In this document: one piece after another, positions 40,038 through 52,733 of the stretch
Layout of the letters: every line of letters begins with the position of its first letter
Numbering within the stretch: position 1 is the stretch's first letter
Source: Pithys albifrons albifrons
Taxonomy: Eukaryota; Chordata; Aves; Passeriformes; Thamnophilidae
Assembly: GCF_047495875.1 (NCBI RefSeq)
Contig: NC_092459.1
Span: 20,879,795 to 20,943,794, forward strand
Reading direction: 5' to 3'
DNA length: 64,000 bases
Notes under the pieces: generated by a model
Database searches by the model: none
Seen by the model: only the letters and a program-made list of their open reading frames with translations
What the model was told of the DNA's origin: nothing
Position numbers and translations under genes: made by a program

Positions 40038-40800
40038 GTGAAATCTCTTCAAAACAATTCTGATAGAAGCAAAAGAGTGGTGCGAGAGGTAACAAAGGCT
40101 GGAGACCTTCCTGGAGATTACTGGAAAATAGATTTTGGTGAGTTGCCACATAAAGAAGGATACAGGTGCATACTGGTATTGGTTGATACCTTCAGTGGAT
40201 GGTCTGAAGCTTACCCCTGCCACACTAACGTAGTAAAAGAAGTGGTAAAAGTTTTGCTCAATCATCTAATTCCAAGATTTGGAGTTCCTCTGGGAAAGTC
40301 ATCAGACAGAGGATCACATTTTATTGCAACAGTAGTCTGGGGATTGCTTGGGATCTACATAGTCCCTACAGACCTCAGGTGAGTGGAAAAGTTGAATGTA
40401 TGAATGGTACTCTCAAAACACAACAAGCAAAAATTTCAAGAGACATCAACGTCATGGTTCCAGGCCTTGCCTACAGCTTTACTGAGAATCCACATACAAC
40501 CAAATTGGAGAGATAACATAAGTCCCTATGACACATTACATGGCAGATCGTACCAGAACCCTCATATTCTGGGAGAAACTCACATGCAGGCAAAAGTTGA
40601 CTTACAGAAATATTTAATGGCTCTAAATTCTACTTTGCAGAAACTTCAGAAATTCGTGTTAACCAGTCCCATTGGATTGGATGCTCCTGTTCACCTATTC
40701 CAGCCTGGAGACTGAGTCTGTATTAAATGGTGGGACAATGATCCCCTACAAGCAAAGTGGAGAAGACTGTTTCAAGTTCTGCTAACCACCCTCACCACAG
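40038..40800 (+). pseudogene. pol: ERV pol: integrase core and C-terminal domain, broken
   Basis: The first catalytic aspartate is in YWKIDFGEL (about 40129). The second is in SSDRGSHF (about 40306). The glutamate-bearing SGKVECMNG (about 40389) lies in a different frame, so at least one frameshift separates them. A further frame change leads into a C-terminal domain (FQPGD, stop, then IKWWDND) and a run ending near the env start. The N-terminal zinc finger region (39850-40030) is too decayed to read. Confidence 0.85.
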
Positions 40801-40893
40801 TCAAGTGTGCTGGCAAAGGATCCCGGATTCACTACTCCAGAGTTAAGAAGGCCTCTGCTCCTGGAACAAGTGCAAAAAAAGAGACTGATACAG

Positions 40894-41980
40894 ATGAAGA
40901 TGATGTGGTTTACACTGGTTTTTTCTGTGTTCATTTCTTACACAGTTGGTAAGCATGATTCAGATTTGGAACTGAAATTAGCATGTGGCTCTAGTCCAAA
41001 ATGTATCCACAATATTCTTCAAAAAAATGACTGTTGGATTTGTACTCAACTGCCAACAACCGATGAGGATAACAATCGGCCTTTAATTGGTGTCCTAATG
41101 AACGAGACAAACATGATTAAGAACCTTAAATGTAAGGATCACTCAAATGTTTTGGCATCTGGAAGTTGGACATGAGTCACTAAGGCTTACACCCCTATAG
41201 CCCTAAACAGCTTAATTCCAGATCAAGAAAGTTATGCAGTGATTGTTAATGTCACAGGCAAGATCCTTCTCCCTCCATATTGTTGTAAAATTGACCTAAA
41301 ATAAGGCTAACCCCAAAAAGGGTAATAGGATTGGCACAGACACTCTGGAGAATGATTGCCCCGCAGGGTTCAGAGTGGTATGGGATATGTGAAAATGAAG
41401 TTATGGCCCTTGGTAAAGATCAGGCCTGTGCTCTTGGGGCTGTAATCCCAAACATAACAATATTTTACCAAACTGAAAAACAAAGTGGGTGAATAAGAAC
41501 GTATATAAGAAGAATAAAAAGATAGAACAATTCACTTGTTGAACATCCCATGAATTTTCACAGTGTGATTAGGGCTCTTACTCCTTCTTTAGGAGTAGTT
41601 GAATTGGAAAACACAATTATTACCATTTCAGCCGTTATTGAACATATTCAAAATCATGCTTTAGATGTAATCATGGACTTAAAAGAAGAAGTTCATGGTC
41701 TGCCTTGCGTAATTCTGCAAAAAAGAATGGCTTTTGATTTTTTAGCCTCACACAGAGGCATTTGTACAATCATTAATGCTGTTGCTGTTCTTACATATAT
41801 CAGAGCAGGAGAGTTTCTGAAGATTGAGCTGAAATTTGGAAACAAACTCAGATTCTACATCAGGTAACTCTCAAAGATGTCTCTTTGGGCTTTGGAGATA
41901 TCTTCTATAAACTTACTTCATGGTTACCAAATTGGACCTGGGTTAAACAACTGTTTATATTAGTATACATTTATCATTAG
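40894..41980 (+). pseudogene. env: ERV env: surface and transmembrane subunits, broken
   Basis: It begins with a start and signal-peptide-like stretch (MKMMWFTLVFSVFISYTVG). A surface-subunit part with the CXXC-type motif CWIC (about 41031) follows and stops at 41173-41175. The middle is frame-broken (41176-41549). The transmembrane subunit is the best preserved part, open at 41550-41867: a heptad-repeat helix, then LQKRMAFDF and GICTIIN. The expected CX6CC cysteine pair is missing (an AVAV run instead). A membrane-proximal stretch (SWLPNWTWVKQLF) and membrane segment continue in another frame to a stop at 41978-41980. Confidence 0.85.
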
Positions 41981-42373
41981 TGTTTACATAATAAATTGTG
42001 TGATTTAATGCTGTAGTTGCCCAACTTTATGGTACGATGTTAAGCATAAGACAAGATAGAATTTTTGTTGAGTCTCTAAGTGGAGAATGATGCCTTGGAA
42101 TTTTCATATATTTGTAGATTTTAATATTTTATATATTTGTAGAGTTTTATATAGCTGTATAGTTTCTCACATTTGAGATAGCAGCTGACAGCTTCTAGCA
42201 GTTTCTCACGGTTTGTGCCACATTCCTGAATATCAGCAAGGACATCTTGTTTGCAGCACATGTACCTGGACCAGAATAATAAGACATATTTTAATCAAAA
42301 TAAAATATAAGGCCCAAAAACCTTGGAGGGGCTCCAGTGGGGCAGTTCTGATGGTGGTGTGTGTGTGGCTCCG

Positions 42374-42635
42374 CTTCGCGAACGAAGATTTGGGAAGGGC
42401 TCTCCCCACGTGGGTGTGCCCTTCCAGCCTGCGCAGTGGATTTTAGGTGAGGCTCAGCGTGCGCAGAACTGGCCCCACCGTTTAAGTCCTGAGGTTCATC
42501 TGCCACGGCCAAGCAAGCTTGGACAGTGCCAGTCCTCAGGACTAGAACCTACAGCACCCGGCATTTCCCAGGAGGTCTCCTATCCAAGTACTAATCCGGG
42601 GCTGACCCTGCTTAGCTTCCGAGATCTGACAGGAT
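42374..42635 (-). mobile_element. 5S-rRNA-headed SINE, copy 2
   Basis: Same family and orientation as 26237-26523. The 5S part is at 42543-42635 and truncated at its 5' end, and the body runs down to the CTTCGTTCGCGAAG palindrome at 42374-42387. Downstream, an ACACACACACC run replaces the TACATACATACC of copy 1, so the family may end in variable short repeats. A 7-bp direct repeat ATGTACC flanks a larger interval (42260-42266 and 42650-42656) and may be the target duplication; then the insert would be 42267-42649. It lies inside the probable ERV 3' LTR, so it is younger than the provirus. Confidence 0.8.
42543..42635 (-). pseudogene. 5S rRNA-derived head of SINE copy 2
   Basis: Minus strand reads CTCGGAAGCTAAGCAGGGTC (intact box A), TTAGTACTTGGATAGGAGACC (box C, one change) and CCGGGTGCTGTAGG. 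The first part of 5S is missing. Not a functional 5S gene. Confidence 0.85.
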
Positions 42636-42800
42636 GGTTTTCATGTTGGATGTACCCATTAGATATAATAATTCAGTAGTGTTATAAGTTTGTAGGAACC
42701 CTATACTGGATGTGTGGCTATATACTCAGTGCATCTGAAAGCTTTCATTAAAGAACTGTTCTCTACTTTATCTATACTAATATTGTCTCAAAAGGTTTTT

Positions 42801-44299
42801 TTCCTCAATTTTAGGCAACAATATATTACGTCATACCATACTGTCACACCAAAAAATTTTCCAATAGACACGAAAGATGTTTAAAGTAGAAAGCAGAATT
42901 GAAACCTAATCTCTTGCTCTTTGTCAAATCCAAGACCAGGTCCAGAAGTTATAATGGCATTTACAATTCCTCTCAAGGTGTATGTGAGCCCCTTGAAAAG
43001 CACTAGAAGTTTGGTAGCAGAATCATGTCTCAAAAAATCAGAAGTCTAAAGTTTTCTGTCAAATCCCTTCTCAATAGATGTATTATATGTCCTCATAAAA
43101 CAGGATATATTCATGTTTTAAATCAAAATTTATTACTTGCAAATCTCACCAATGATTTTATGGGTTATGACACTGTTATCTTTAAATAGGTTTCTTTTTC
43201 CTTAAGCTAACATGGGAACATTCTACTCCAGGATAGATACTCCTGGATGATTTCCACACTAGCTCTTCAGAGTTGTATAGATTAAGTAACAGTAACAAAA
43301 GGCCATATTTTAGAGAATATCTTTGTTTTTAAAAAGCAGTGACCACTTAGTGTTTTCTAAATTTCCCCTCTCTTTCTACAAGTAATTAACTTCTCAGTAT
43401 ACCCTTGGGTCAACCGCAGAGTTAAAAAACAATGCAGGGGAAAAAAATTGATTTAGAGGAACTTTGGTGATATTTCACAATTCTCTAGATGCTGCTCTTT
43501 TGTTGCTGTCACTTACTATCTTTAACTTTCTTGATTTAAAGGCTATATGCAATTCCACTATGAATGTGCATTGGATTTTTCAACATTACCCTTGCCCATG
43601 TAGAGCTTTTATGTGCCTGTGCTACACAGTCGTTGCATAAGTATATTGATAAGATGAAATGTAAGTTATGCTACATATGTGTCTTTCAATTCTCTAAGGT
43701 ATTTTGCAAAAAGTTAATTACTTTTTAAATCCAAAAATTACCTTGAGCATGTATTTCATATTGGGGAAAATAAAAGGTTTTGCAACGTCTCTCAAGTCAC
43801 AAAAGATTTTAGAGAAGTATTCAGAAATAAAACTCAAATTTCCTGGTTCTTAGTCTCCATCTTTGCATGTTCCTCTCAGTCATTTTCTCATCTCCTTTCA
43901 GCCATTCTTGGCAGCTAACAAAAGCAGTAAGCTTTCAGGTATCTTTGAAGATCAAAGATATTCAACTACAAGTCATTTTCTTCAAGTTTGTCTTCCAAAA
44001 TCCATGTAAGCAGGATGCTCTGCCTGGAATGCAATAAAACAACTCGAATAATGCCCTTTTCTGCAAAGCTATCAGTGGTGAACTGAGAGGGTGTGCTCCT
44101 TTTGGTGTTGAATTATGCAAAATCCAGTCTGACTTATCAACCCCAAAGCTAAACACCCTCACAGTGAGGTAAAGGTGTGGCAGATATGGCAAAGTACCCT
44201 TATCCAAAAGTGTTAAACTGACACACCTGTTCTGGGGGCATATGAATGACAGTCAATCACTTCATATCATAAAAGTCCAGTCCCACATTCAAATGCCAG
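42801..44299. other. Intronic, nothing recognised
   Basis: AT-rich non-coding sequence without recognisable repeats. Confidence 0.65.
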
Positions 44300-45450
44300 G
44301 TTCTTCTAACATATCCCTTCCTGGAGTGTGTGTGTCCCTTAGGTAGGGATGCCCCTTAAGGTTACTCCTTGAGGCCGAGCAAAAGAGATTTGCCCATAGT
44401 TGTTAGTATGGGTGACTAACATCAATCTCTACTTAATAATTGTTTTTTTTCCCCTAGCTTTAGTAAAATTGCCTTAATATAATTTTTTTATATAGTACAC
44501 TATACTATATTATACTATAGCAGTAGTTTTAGCTTCTATACTTCTATATGTGTAGCAAATTATTCTAAGATCTTTTTCTCTAATCAATGATCACAATAAA
44601 GCATTAATTTTTATATAAATATCTCTGATTTGTCATCCTTAATCTCTTGAGACAAAGTCACAAAAAATGTTCAATCACACCTCTAATTCCTTAGACTTGA
44701 AACGTTGACAAAGTCTGGGTCTGAGATTGGATCCAGCTGTACCCAGACTACTGTCTGATAAGGAGTTTAAAAAGCAAGGCATCTTTTCTGCACCTCGTGA
44801 CTCAGTGGGAGGGTTCCTCAAATAAATTTTGTCTGAAGCTCTGCAGCAAACTGTTAAAGGGTTACTTGTTTCACCATTGCCTGGCCCCACTGGAAAAATC
44901 TGCAGTTGGATGACAGGATGTTCAGAGTGAGGGTACCATGATAACAGCAATTAATCCCAACATACAGACTGCACCTGCGTCACCACAAGGAAACAAGCCT
45001 GTATGTGCAGTGAACTGGGTGTATGACATGTATGCTGTATGAACACCAATGTCCATGTGGCAAACATGCCATTGTCACGGTCCACGAGCTTGGGCAAGAC
45101 TGCTGAAATACTTTCACAAAGTGTGCTGTGTAGTCTGTATATAAATGAGAATTCAACAAGCCCAGACAGAGCTCTCTCCACCAAACAACAAAAGAAGAAA
45201 GGATCAATGGGACACCAATGGATCCATGGTGGTGATCATCACTTATTATCTGTTTTTACTCTTTGCTTTTTCCTACTTCCCTGTTTTCCTCCTTGCTTTC
45301 TCCTTAATAATAATAATAACTAAAAAAAGTGAATTATCATTTTGTTTACCATCATTTGAACTCATTTGTGTCTTAATCTCACTCTGGGTATATTTGACAC
45401 TTTTCTCTTTACACTTGCAGATTAAACAAGCTCCACTCCGACCCACAACA
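44300..45450 (+). mobile_element. LTR/ERV-derived block, boundaries uncertain
   Basis: The first part (about 44320-44660) has AGGGATGCCCCTTAAGGTTACTCC and CTTGAGGCCGAGC, and AATAAAGC near 44597. The second part has a TATA box in promoter position (CTGTATATAAATGAG, about 45135), a T/C-rich stretch, ATTAAAC near 45421, and ends CTCCACTCCGACCCACAACA at 45450, a CA terminus of the style seen in avian LTRs. It may be one long LTR or two neighbouring ones. No convincing target duplication was found. Open frames on both strands here (75-104 codons) are shadows. Confidence 0.5.
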
Positions 45451-48400
45451 GTCCAGTGAGCCACAAACAGACTATGACATTGATGATATTTCTTCTAGAT
45501 CCCCACTGCTGATGTAGGAGAGAAGACTGTCAGACTGGCAGTTCTATAATTCTATCTATGACTGTCCAAACCAAATGTATTTAATATTTTTAAACCAAGA
45601 ATAGTTTAAAAAGTTAAATACAAAAGTAAATGAATACCTGACTGAAAAAAACCTCCACATAAACCCACCTGAAATAAAATACACCAGAATGCTGACACAT
45701 AAACATGACTTCTGAGATACTTTTCCCCTCTATGACGATGAAAGACTGGCTTGTAAAAAAATTATATCTATCAGGCAAAGAAAGCACTGTCAGGCATGGA
45801 AGATAACAGTTTAGCTTCACTTCAATGCAGTCATGAAATAAAAAAGGCCATTAGGTGCATGAAACATTGCAAACCTTACATCAGTGAGACCTGATAACCT
45901 CATCTATATTACTTATAAGGAAAACAAAAGCTTAGGAGGTCTACCTGTTCTAAAGAAGTAGTTTTTAGCATTTCCTTCAAAGCAGCATTTCTTTACGCTT
46001 CAAACATTTGAAACAAAGCAAAAGGCTGAGGAAAGAAGGTGCTTCTTCTACTCTATTTTCCACACATGAAGTTTCCACATCATATATCAGAAAATGAACA
46101 TGTAAAGGTGGTTTGCAATTAATTTCTGTTCAAAACATTTTACAGTGATGGATCTGAGAGAACTCTAACACGTGCCTTCACAGAAAAGAATAACTATTAG
46201 GAACTGTGGCTTAAAGGTAGTAGAGAAATCCTCATCTTATGTACTACTGGGTACAGCTTAAATGTTTCCCCATCTCTTACTATATCAAGGTCTTTTAGTT
46301 TCACGGTAGGGTACTTAGCATATTTTATTTGACCATGCTGTTCACAAACAATATTAACTTTTCAGAAATTTATCAAGTGAGATGATACAAACTTTCAGAA
46401 GAAAGAAATGAAATATGAAAAGGAAAGATCATTAAAATGGCAAGTAAAAATGTTTTAGTTGAGTATGTGATCTGTAGCTAACAGCAGTGCAAAGCAGCTA
46501 GAAGTTATTTTTTTGATGAAGACCATTGAAATCATTTGTGAAGTACCAAGTGAAATAAGTGTGCAAAAGAAATTAATGTATTTCTGGTCTCTATGGACAT
46601 TTAAATTACTTAATTAGCTAAAACTTTATGCAGAAATGCAAAAGAATTTTCATTTTCCATGGAAATACAAAAGTTCCATCTAAACCAAAGAAGACTTTTT
46701 TTTTAATTATAGTATGTCAGGAGGAAAGCTTGTATGGAAGGTATATCCTGAGTATGAAAGCTTTTTTCTTTTGCTTCTGACTACTACTCCTTACCAGTAT
46801 CCTTGTTTCCAAGTTTTGATTATCTTCAAAACAATACAAATTCTACCTGTTTTCTAAAAGCTCTCCACTTCACAAGCAAGGCATTGCTGTGCTGGTTCAA
46901 GGCCATGTGGCAGATCATTCACATGAGAACTGAGGACAGAGGAGGATCAGGGCAAACCTCTCCAGTCTAAGTATGCAGCTGTATCAGCTGAACCATACTA
47001 TGAAACTGTATGCTTAAGACTTATTTGCTTCCCAATCAATGTTATTGCACAAAAAAATTAAGCACAGTAGCTACTCCTCACTCATTTCTCACTGCTACCA
47101 TAAACCAAATGCCAGGGATTTTTTTTTCCAAGTAGAATAAGATTTTTTTTCCTAAAGGCACTCTGTGGTTATGCCTGTGAAGGCATTTTGCAGACAGATA
47201 AGAGCTGTAGTCTGCCCATAATGAACCAGCAGGAAGCTTTGTAGTAACACACAGTGCCACGTTGAGCACAACCTAGTTGCTAGGGCTGAAAGCTGTGTAA
47301 AGCAGATTGGACTCTACTTGTCACATGGGGATGTGACGTTGCCAGTGCTCTATATGGGCAGAATGAACTTAAATCTTCAATCTTCTTTGAGCAATCCAAG
47401 TGTTCTTACCGATCTAGTTAGTGAACGCTCTAAATTCACACTGAAATTTACCATACCTTCATTTCTCTGGGCAGGTGAGCCCTAATACAGTAAATTCCTA
47501 CTTTTGTGTTCTACTTTGAGGTGGTCAAGGGAGATAGAATAAATCAGAAAAGTCTGAAAATTGCCCCAAGTAAGAAAAAGCCAAGTGTAAAGGAGACAAA
47601 TAAATGCTTACTATGTATTTTGGGCTTTAGCTTAGACTCATGGTACATAAAAAACAATTTACATATAAGAATAAAAGAAATGTGTTACAGTAAAAAGAGC
47701 AACAAGGAGAGGAAGGAAGTAATGATCAAGATAAAGGTAAAATGGATGAAAATAGGAAAGAGGGATTTGTTTTACTGAACAAATGCTCTTTGTTTTCCTG
47801 CAAATGATTTTGCATGCTAAAATTGGACAGGTTAACTGTAATATACTTAATTATTTACCTTACACATAGATTTCACTTAAAAATGAGGAGCTGAGGACAT
47901 TATAAACTCTCTTATTTCCTGTCTCAGCCAGGAAATAATCATCCAGTAAGGACATTGTGGAGATGCCTACCATTTCAATTACAGATTACTTATCAGTATG
48001 GCTATTCAATTTACAAACCCTTTTCATTAGCTCTATCACCTGGTTTTGCATCCAGTGGTGTTGATCCAATTTAGGCAAATGGTTAATGTTTCAAAGTTTT
48101 ATCATTCTTTGCTAGAAAAATGTAAGTTATGAACTTATAAGAAAATAATTTAAGTATGAACTCTGAATTTGGTGCTGAAATTCACTTCAGCCTAAAGTTG
48201 ATCTAATTAGTTAAAATGCAAGGATTTTGCCCATCTGGGATTACTGAAAACATAGAACCAATCACAAAACCGTATGAATAAGGGTTTGTAGAATCTCATG
48301 GTGTCTCTATTTCTGATCATCTCTTTTCTGTAAGAAGCAAAAATGGCTAAAGTATTTGTGAAGGAAAAGAGAAACAAGAGATCCAAATATTCACCTGTTT

Positions 48401-51400
48401 CCTTAAGGGCCTCAGAAAATCTGAGAGAAAATCTGGCTCTGCTATGAAGTCTTTCTTCTGGTAGTATTGCAGCACTGCTAACACTAGGAGGTAGCAGGGC
48501 AGAGCAACATTTCCATGAGTCACTGGGGCAATGGGAAGATATTTTCCAGTGACACACTTGCCTCTTCATCATCCTATACACAAGTACACATTGCAACCTG
48601 CCCCAGTATCTCTGCTGTATGTGTGTGTTCACTGAGGTAATATACTTACTGCACTATATCCACTTTATTTCCTCTGTTCAAAGATCCAAGAGGTTTTACG
48701 TCAAAAGTGTGTCTTTTATTGCCCATAAACATCATCTTAGTGTTAGTACAGATGCCTACATTGGACCTGTCTTTACAATTACAAACAAAAGACTTGATTT
48801 AGCACATACTAGACTGCTTTACCACCGAGCTGTGAAAGCTCCACATGTGCTGGCAGCTTGCTTTCCTTGGATTATGGTCCCAAGGCTCTAAAAAGGTTTA
48901 AACATAAATAAAGTTAAAAGATGCTCAGAAAATACAGATTTGCATTTTGAAAAGATTTTTCTGAAAACAAGAAAGGAATGTTAGCACTCTAGAAGCAGAA
49001 ACTTGAGCATTTTTGCCAAACAATTACATTTTATACTTCTATGACTTCCACTCAAAGACGGTTAACAATCTTTAAGTATTTAGTAAGAGAATATTTTAAA
49101 AAGCAGAAAAATCTCTTGTTCTAAGTCTGCTGCTTCTAAGTGCTCACTATCTGACTGAAGTTTTTACTTCAAATTAATCACACTGGATTATGACAGAAAG
49201 AATGTGAAATTTTCATTCTTTGAAGAAAACAATGAGTTAAATTGAGTAAAAATGACACTAATCAACTATATTACAAGCAACTTAGATTTGGATTTCAGAT
49301 ACATGTGACATTTTAGGTGCATTCATTAAGTAATGTGTCATACCCTATGTCATGTCATGGAGTTCTTAGCTCCAGAGGTTTTTTTTTCTCTCAAAATTAA
49401 ACACAGTTTTGTGAACTATTGAAATGCTTAACCAATTAAGTGGTTTTAAATACAAAATTTGGAAGAGGTAATACCATAACAAGTGAAGGTTTTTTAACTC
49501 AATTCTGCAAGGAAGAAACTTTATTAAACCTTCACACCAATCAATACAGCTTGTAAATACATACAGTAATGATTATTCAAATAGGCAAAGATGTTTTATT
49601 GGATTCATCTTTACAGCTGTCCACTTGAAAAATCAGGCATAAGGTCATTATGTAAATTTCTTATGATAATTAAACCTTAAATTGTACATTCAATAACTCA
49701 AATTTAGTCTGCTCATATTAATATCATACTAGTATACATCATAATTCACTTACACAATGTGATGTCAAATGCTTCTAATTACATTAAATACATAAAATAA
49801 GAAAAACATGTAATTTTAAGGTCATAAAAGGGTTCCTAAAATATCATTGCCATGATACAAGATAAATAGTTTTATCTAAAGCTTTAGCTAAGCTCATTCG
49901 TTTTCTTTTTAGACAGAATCTTCCTACACATAAGCAACAACTCTGAGCATAGGAAATTAAAGCTTATTGGCAAGAATGTGTTAACACATTCCTCTTGAGA
50001 AGAACTTATCAGCTCTGTCTTGAACTTTTAAGCTTATGAAGACTTATTCAGACTGGGTTCAGAAAAAAATCCTCTCTCCATCAGTGAGAAGACATAGGGT
50101 TTGAAACACAGGCAAAGAGAAAATAGTGGACCAGTACTAATAACTAAAGTGCGTACTATTTAAATAACATTTTCTATCTGTGCTCTGGACCTTGAAATGC
50201 TAAAGTTGACAAGCATTCCTTTTGGCAAAATCTTTATGAAAAGAATGAGAGAACCTATGATTAATGGTTACAGCAACAAAAAATAAATGAGGACAAGACT
50301 ATACTGTGAAAGCAAGCTTCAACAGCTAGTAAAAAGCTGCCAAATATGCTGAATAGCTTTGAAAACTGGCTTTTATAAAACAAATCTTTGTGTTCTTTAT
50401 TATAATCTTAGAAATTAGTGCTTTATTTTAAAATTTAAAATATATAATTCAATAATTGCACAAATTACCTAAATTTTTAGAAACTAGATCACTTATTTGT
50501 CACTGCTGTAGTGGTAGAGGAAAGTAACTTGAATCTGGAAATATACCCCTGAGTGGTATATTGTTGATTATGTGTGCTATGATGTAGTCCCATGACAACT
50601 ACAACATACCATTCTTCTGTTCCTCTGCTTATTGTCACCTTAGGAGTGTGAGAAGCACAATATTTGAAAATCAGGGTTTCAGAAGAAGCATTTTAAAGAG
50701 AATTCAGAATTCATGGTTGTGGCTTTCTATTTTTCCCATGGAATCCTTCTATTATGATTTTGATTAAAGCAAAAAATATGTTTGTTAAGTGCATTGAAAC
50801 CTTTAAACTAGACCTTCCTTAAGATCCATATCAACATACGTTGGAATTCATGTGAGTTAATTAACTGTTGCTTTCATATGTGTTTTGTGATTTTTCCATT
50901 CCCTCACAGATGTCATATTTGGAGTAAACATTAGATGAAATACAGATTCTGAAAGTCTAGTTGGTGAAAAACAGTTTTTCTCTTCTAACTATTTACATGA
51001 AATAAATAGATTTTTTGGGTTTTTCTGAATCCTAGACTTCTTAGAATTTAAAAGAAGTCCATAGCTGTCTATAATTTTCAATGTTTCACAGACCTAGTTT
51101 GTGTCCATTCAAATGCATTATATTTCCAATTCCATATCTTCTCAAACACTGACTCACAACACTCATGTTTAAAAGATTCTCTGTCTTAACAAAAAAATTA
51201 CAAATCAGTGCAAGTGCATGAGGCAAGTTTTACTGTGGCAGAGGCGGAATAATCATGGGTAGGAAATCTGCAGTAAGACCAGGAAAAAAAGTTAGGCAAA
51301 ACATAAAAGGGGCTATTTAGTCCCAGGCTGAGACAAAATTAATTTTCACAGGCAGATGGAGACAAAACTTTCAGGAAAACTTAGATAAAAGAAAAAAAAA

Positions 51401-52733
51401 GAAAAAGCCAGATACAGATCAATTATGGATGTTGTGAACAGTGGCCAAAGAGGGGCACTATCAGTCACACTGCTCTTTGTGCCTTTCCAACTTTAGTCAC
51501 TGTGCTGCAACCATTAGTGCATTCCAAAACTGGAGGCAGCAACTTCTCCTTGAAGCCAAAATCTCTGCTCTTGTTATAAGGTCTTATTTACCCCTCCTCT
51601 AAAAGGGCACTGAAAATCCTCTATCTGAGTTTTTATTAACGTTTAACTTATATTAAATTTGAAATTCGTTTTGCTAGACAATTGAATAAATTTGTTTCTA
51701 TTCACAGTTTTCAATGAATGCACTGCTACGTCACTGTGGACTGAATCGACCACCCTCATTAAAAGTTAGGAATTCACCTGCTAACATCCTGTGCATCAGC
51801 CAAAAACTGGCCTTTTGTTCTGACATTAGATACTCATTCACTGCTAGAGTGTAATTTTTTTTATTTTATATGTAAATAAATTGTTTTTCTTTCTTTGCTA
51901 GAGAATGTTGAGTTATTTATTCTAATGTATTCTTTCATCATTTCTTTTTCTGAGTGGCAGTTTCTTCCAAACTTGGAACATCTTACAGCAAGCAGAGAAA
52001 CTAACGTCTTTTTCACACAGCATGATATTAAAATATTTGGCTAAAGGCCCTAAAACATTAAAAAGACACAAACAAACAAAAAAAAATCTTATTCATGATC
52101 CTTGTGTTTACTTGTTACACTCAATTTGCTTTTAGCGCACAAAAGAAATTTTGTTGGCTTGCTGTTTTATCTTTATAGGAAAGGAAGCCTATTCTCTGTT
52201 TCATCCACTTTCAGTTATTCCTACAGGAAAAAAAAAAAGAAGCCATGGCTGAGAGAGAAATTTGCTTGTCTGATGCCATACCTCTCAGAGCCTCACATTC
52301 TCTATGCAGTGGGACATTTATTGCAGGACTTCACACCTTAGCTTTTAATGAAACAACGTATTCAGTGAATGTGTTTGAACTTTCAAGGTTACTTTGCATT
52401 CTTTTAAAATCTACTTTTTTGTACCTTACCTCTTTCAAGAAAAAGCTAAACTAAGAAAATATACATATTTTCTTATTAACTCTGGGACTTCAGCAAAAAG
52501 ATATTTTAGACTGCGTTAAGTGGGGAAAAAAATCACTGTCAAAATCTAAGGCCCCTAATAATGTCAGCAGATGCTCTTGTGAACATGAACAGAATGAAAA
52601 CTGAGGAAAGTCTCCAAGTAATATTGGGAACTGCAAGATTATGAGAACACTTGTCTACAAAATTTGTTTTACAAGAGAAATTGATTGTGTGTGATTGGAT
52701 TACAGTGGAGAGGATGCTGAACTTCCACTGTAG
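45451..52733. other. Intronic, nothing recognised
   Basis: Long AT-rich stretch. The largest frame, 141 codons minus at 48207-48632, has no domain or splice context. No CR1 ends or LTR termini were seen. Confidence 0.62.

Larger units (their letters stand above)
38793..41980 (+). mobile_element. Endogenous gammaretrovirus-like provirus remnant, pol-env
   Basis: A decayed class I type ERV retains, in order, the reverse transcriptase connection region, RNase H, integrase and env. It lacks gag, protease and the polymerase part of RT. Stop codons and frameshifts occur in every segment. Its order, the integrase C-terminal wording and the overlap of the integrase end with the env start all match gammaretrovirus organisation. 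It is in the plus orientation, antisense to CSMD1. It cannot make a working virus. Confidence 0.88.
42088..42800 (+). mobile_element. Possible 3' LTR of the ERV, interrupted by a SINE
   Basis: After env, a weak purine stretch (AAGTGGAGAA) is followed by TGATGCC at 42088. U3-like AT-rich text continues to the SINE. Beyond the SINE, TTCATTAAAGAACTGTTCTC and ACTTTATCTATACTAATATTGTCTC (42745-42790) resemble the R-U5 part of a gammaretroviral LTR. There is no 5' LTR to compare with, so both ends are uncertain. Confidence 0.4.

Noticed and set aside
38793..42800. Complete provirus with two LTRs
   Set aside because: No 5' LTR, primer-binding site, gag or protease could be found to the left of 38793.
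44490..44520. TATAGTACACTATACTATATT palindrome-like words as a regulatory site
   Set aside because: Simple AT-rich repetition; such imperfect palindromes are expected by chance at this composition.
48207..48632. 141-codon minus-strand open frame
   Set aside because: No domain, no splice signals in matching phase, and biased composition. Treated as chance.
52246..52454. Plus-strand ORF starting in good context (GCCATGG, MAEREICLSD...) after TTCCTACAG
   Set aside because: No good donor within or after it, the A-run after the AG is atypical for an exon, and the peptide turns low in complexity. Not enough to propose a first exon.
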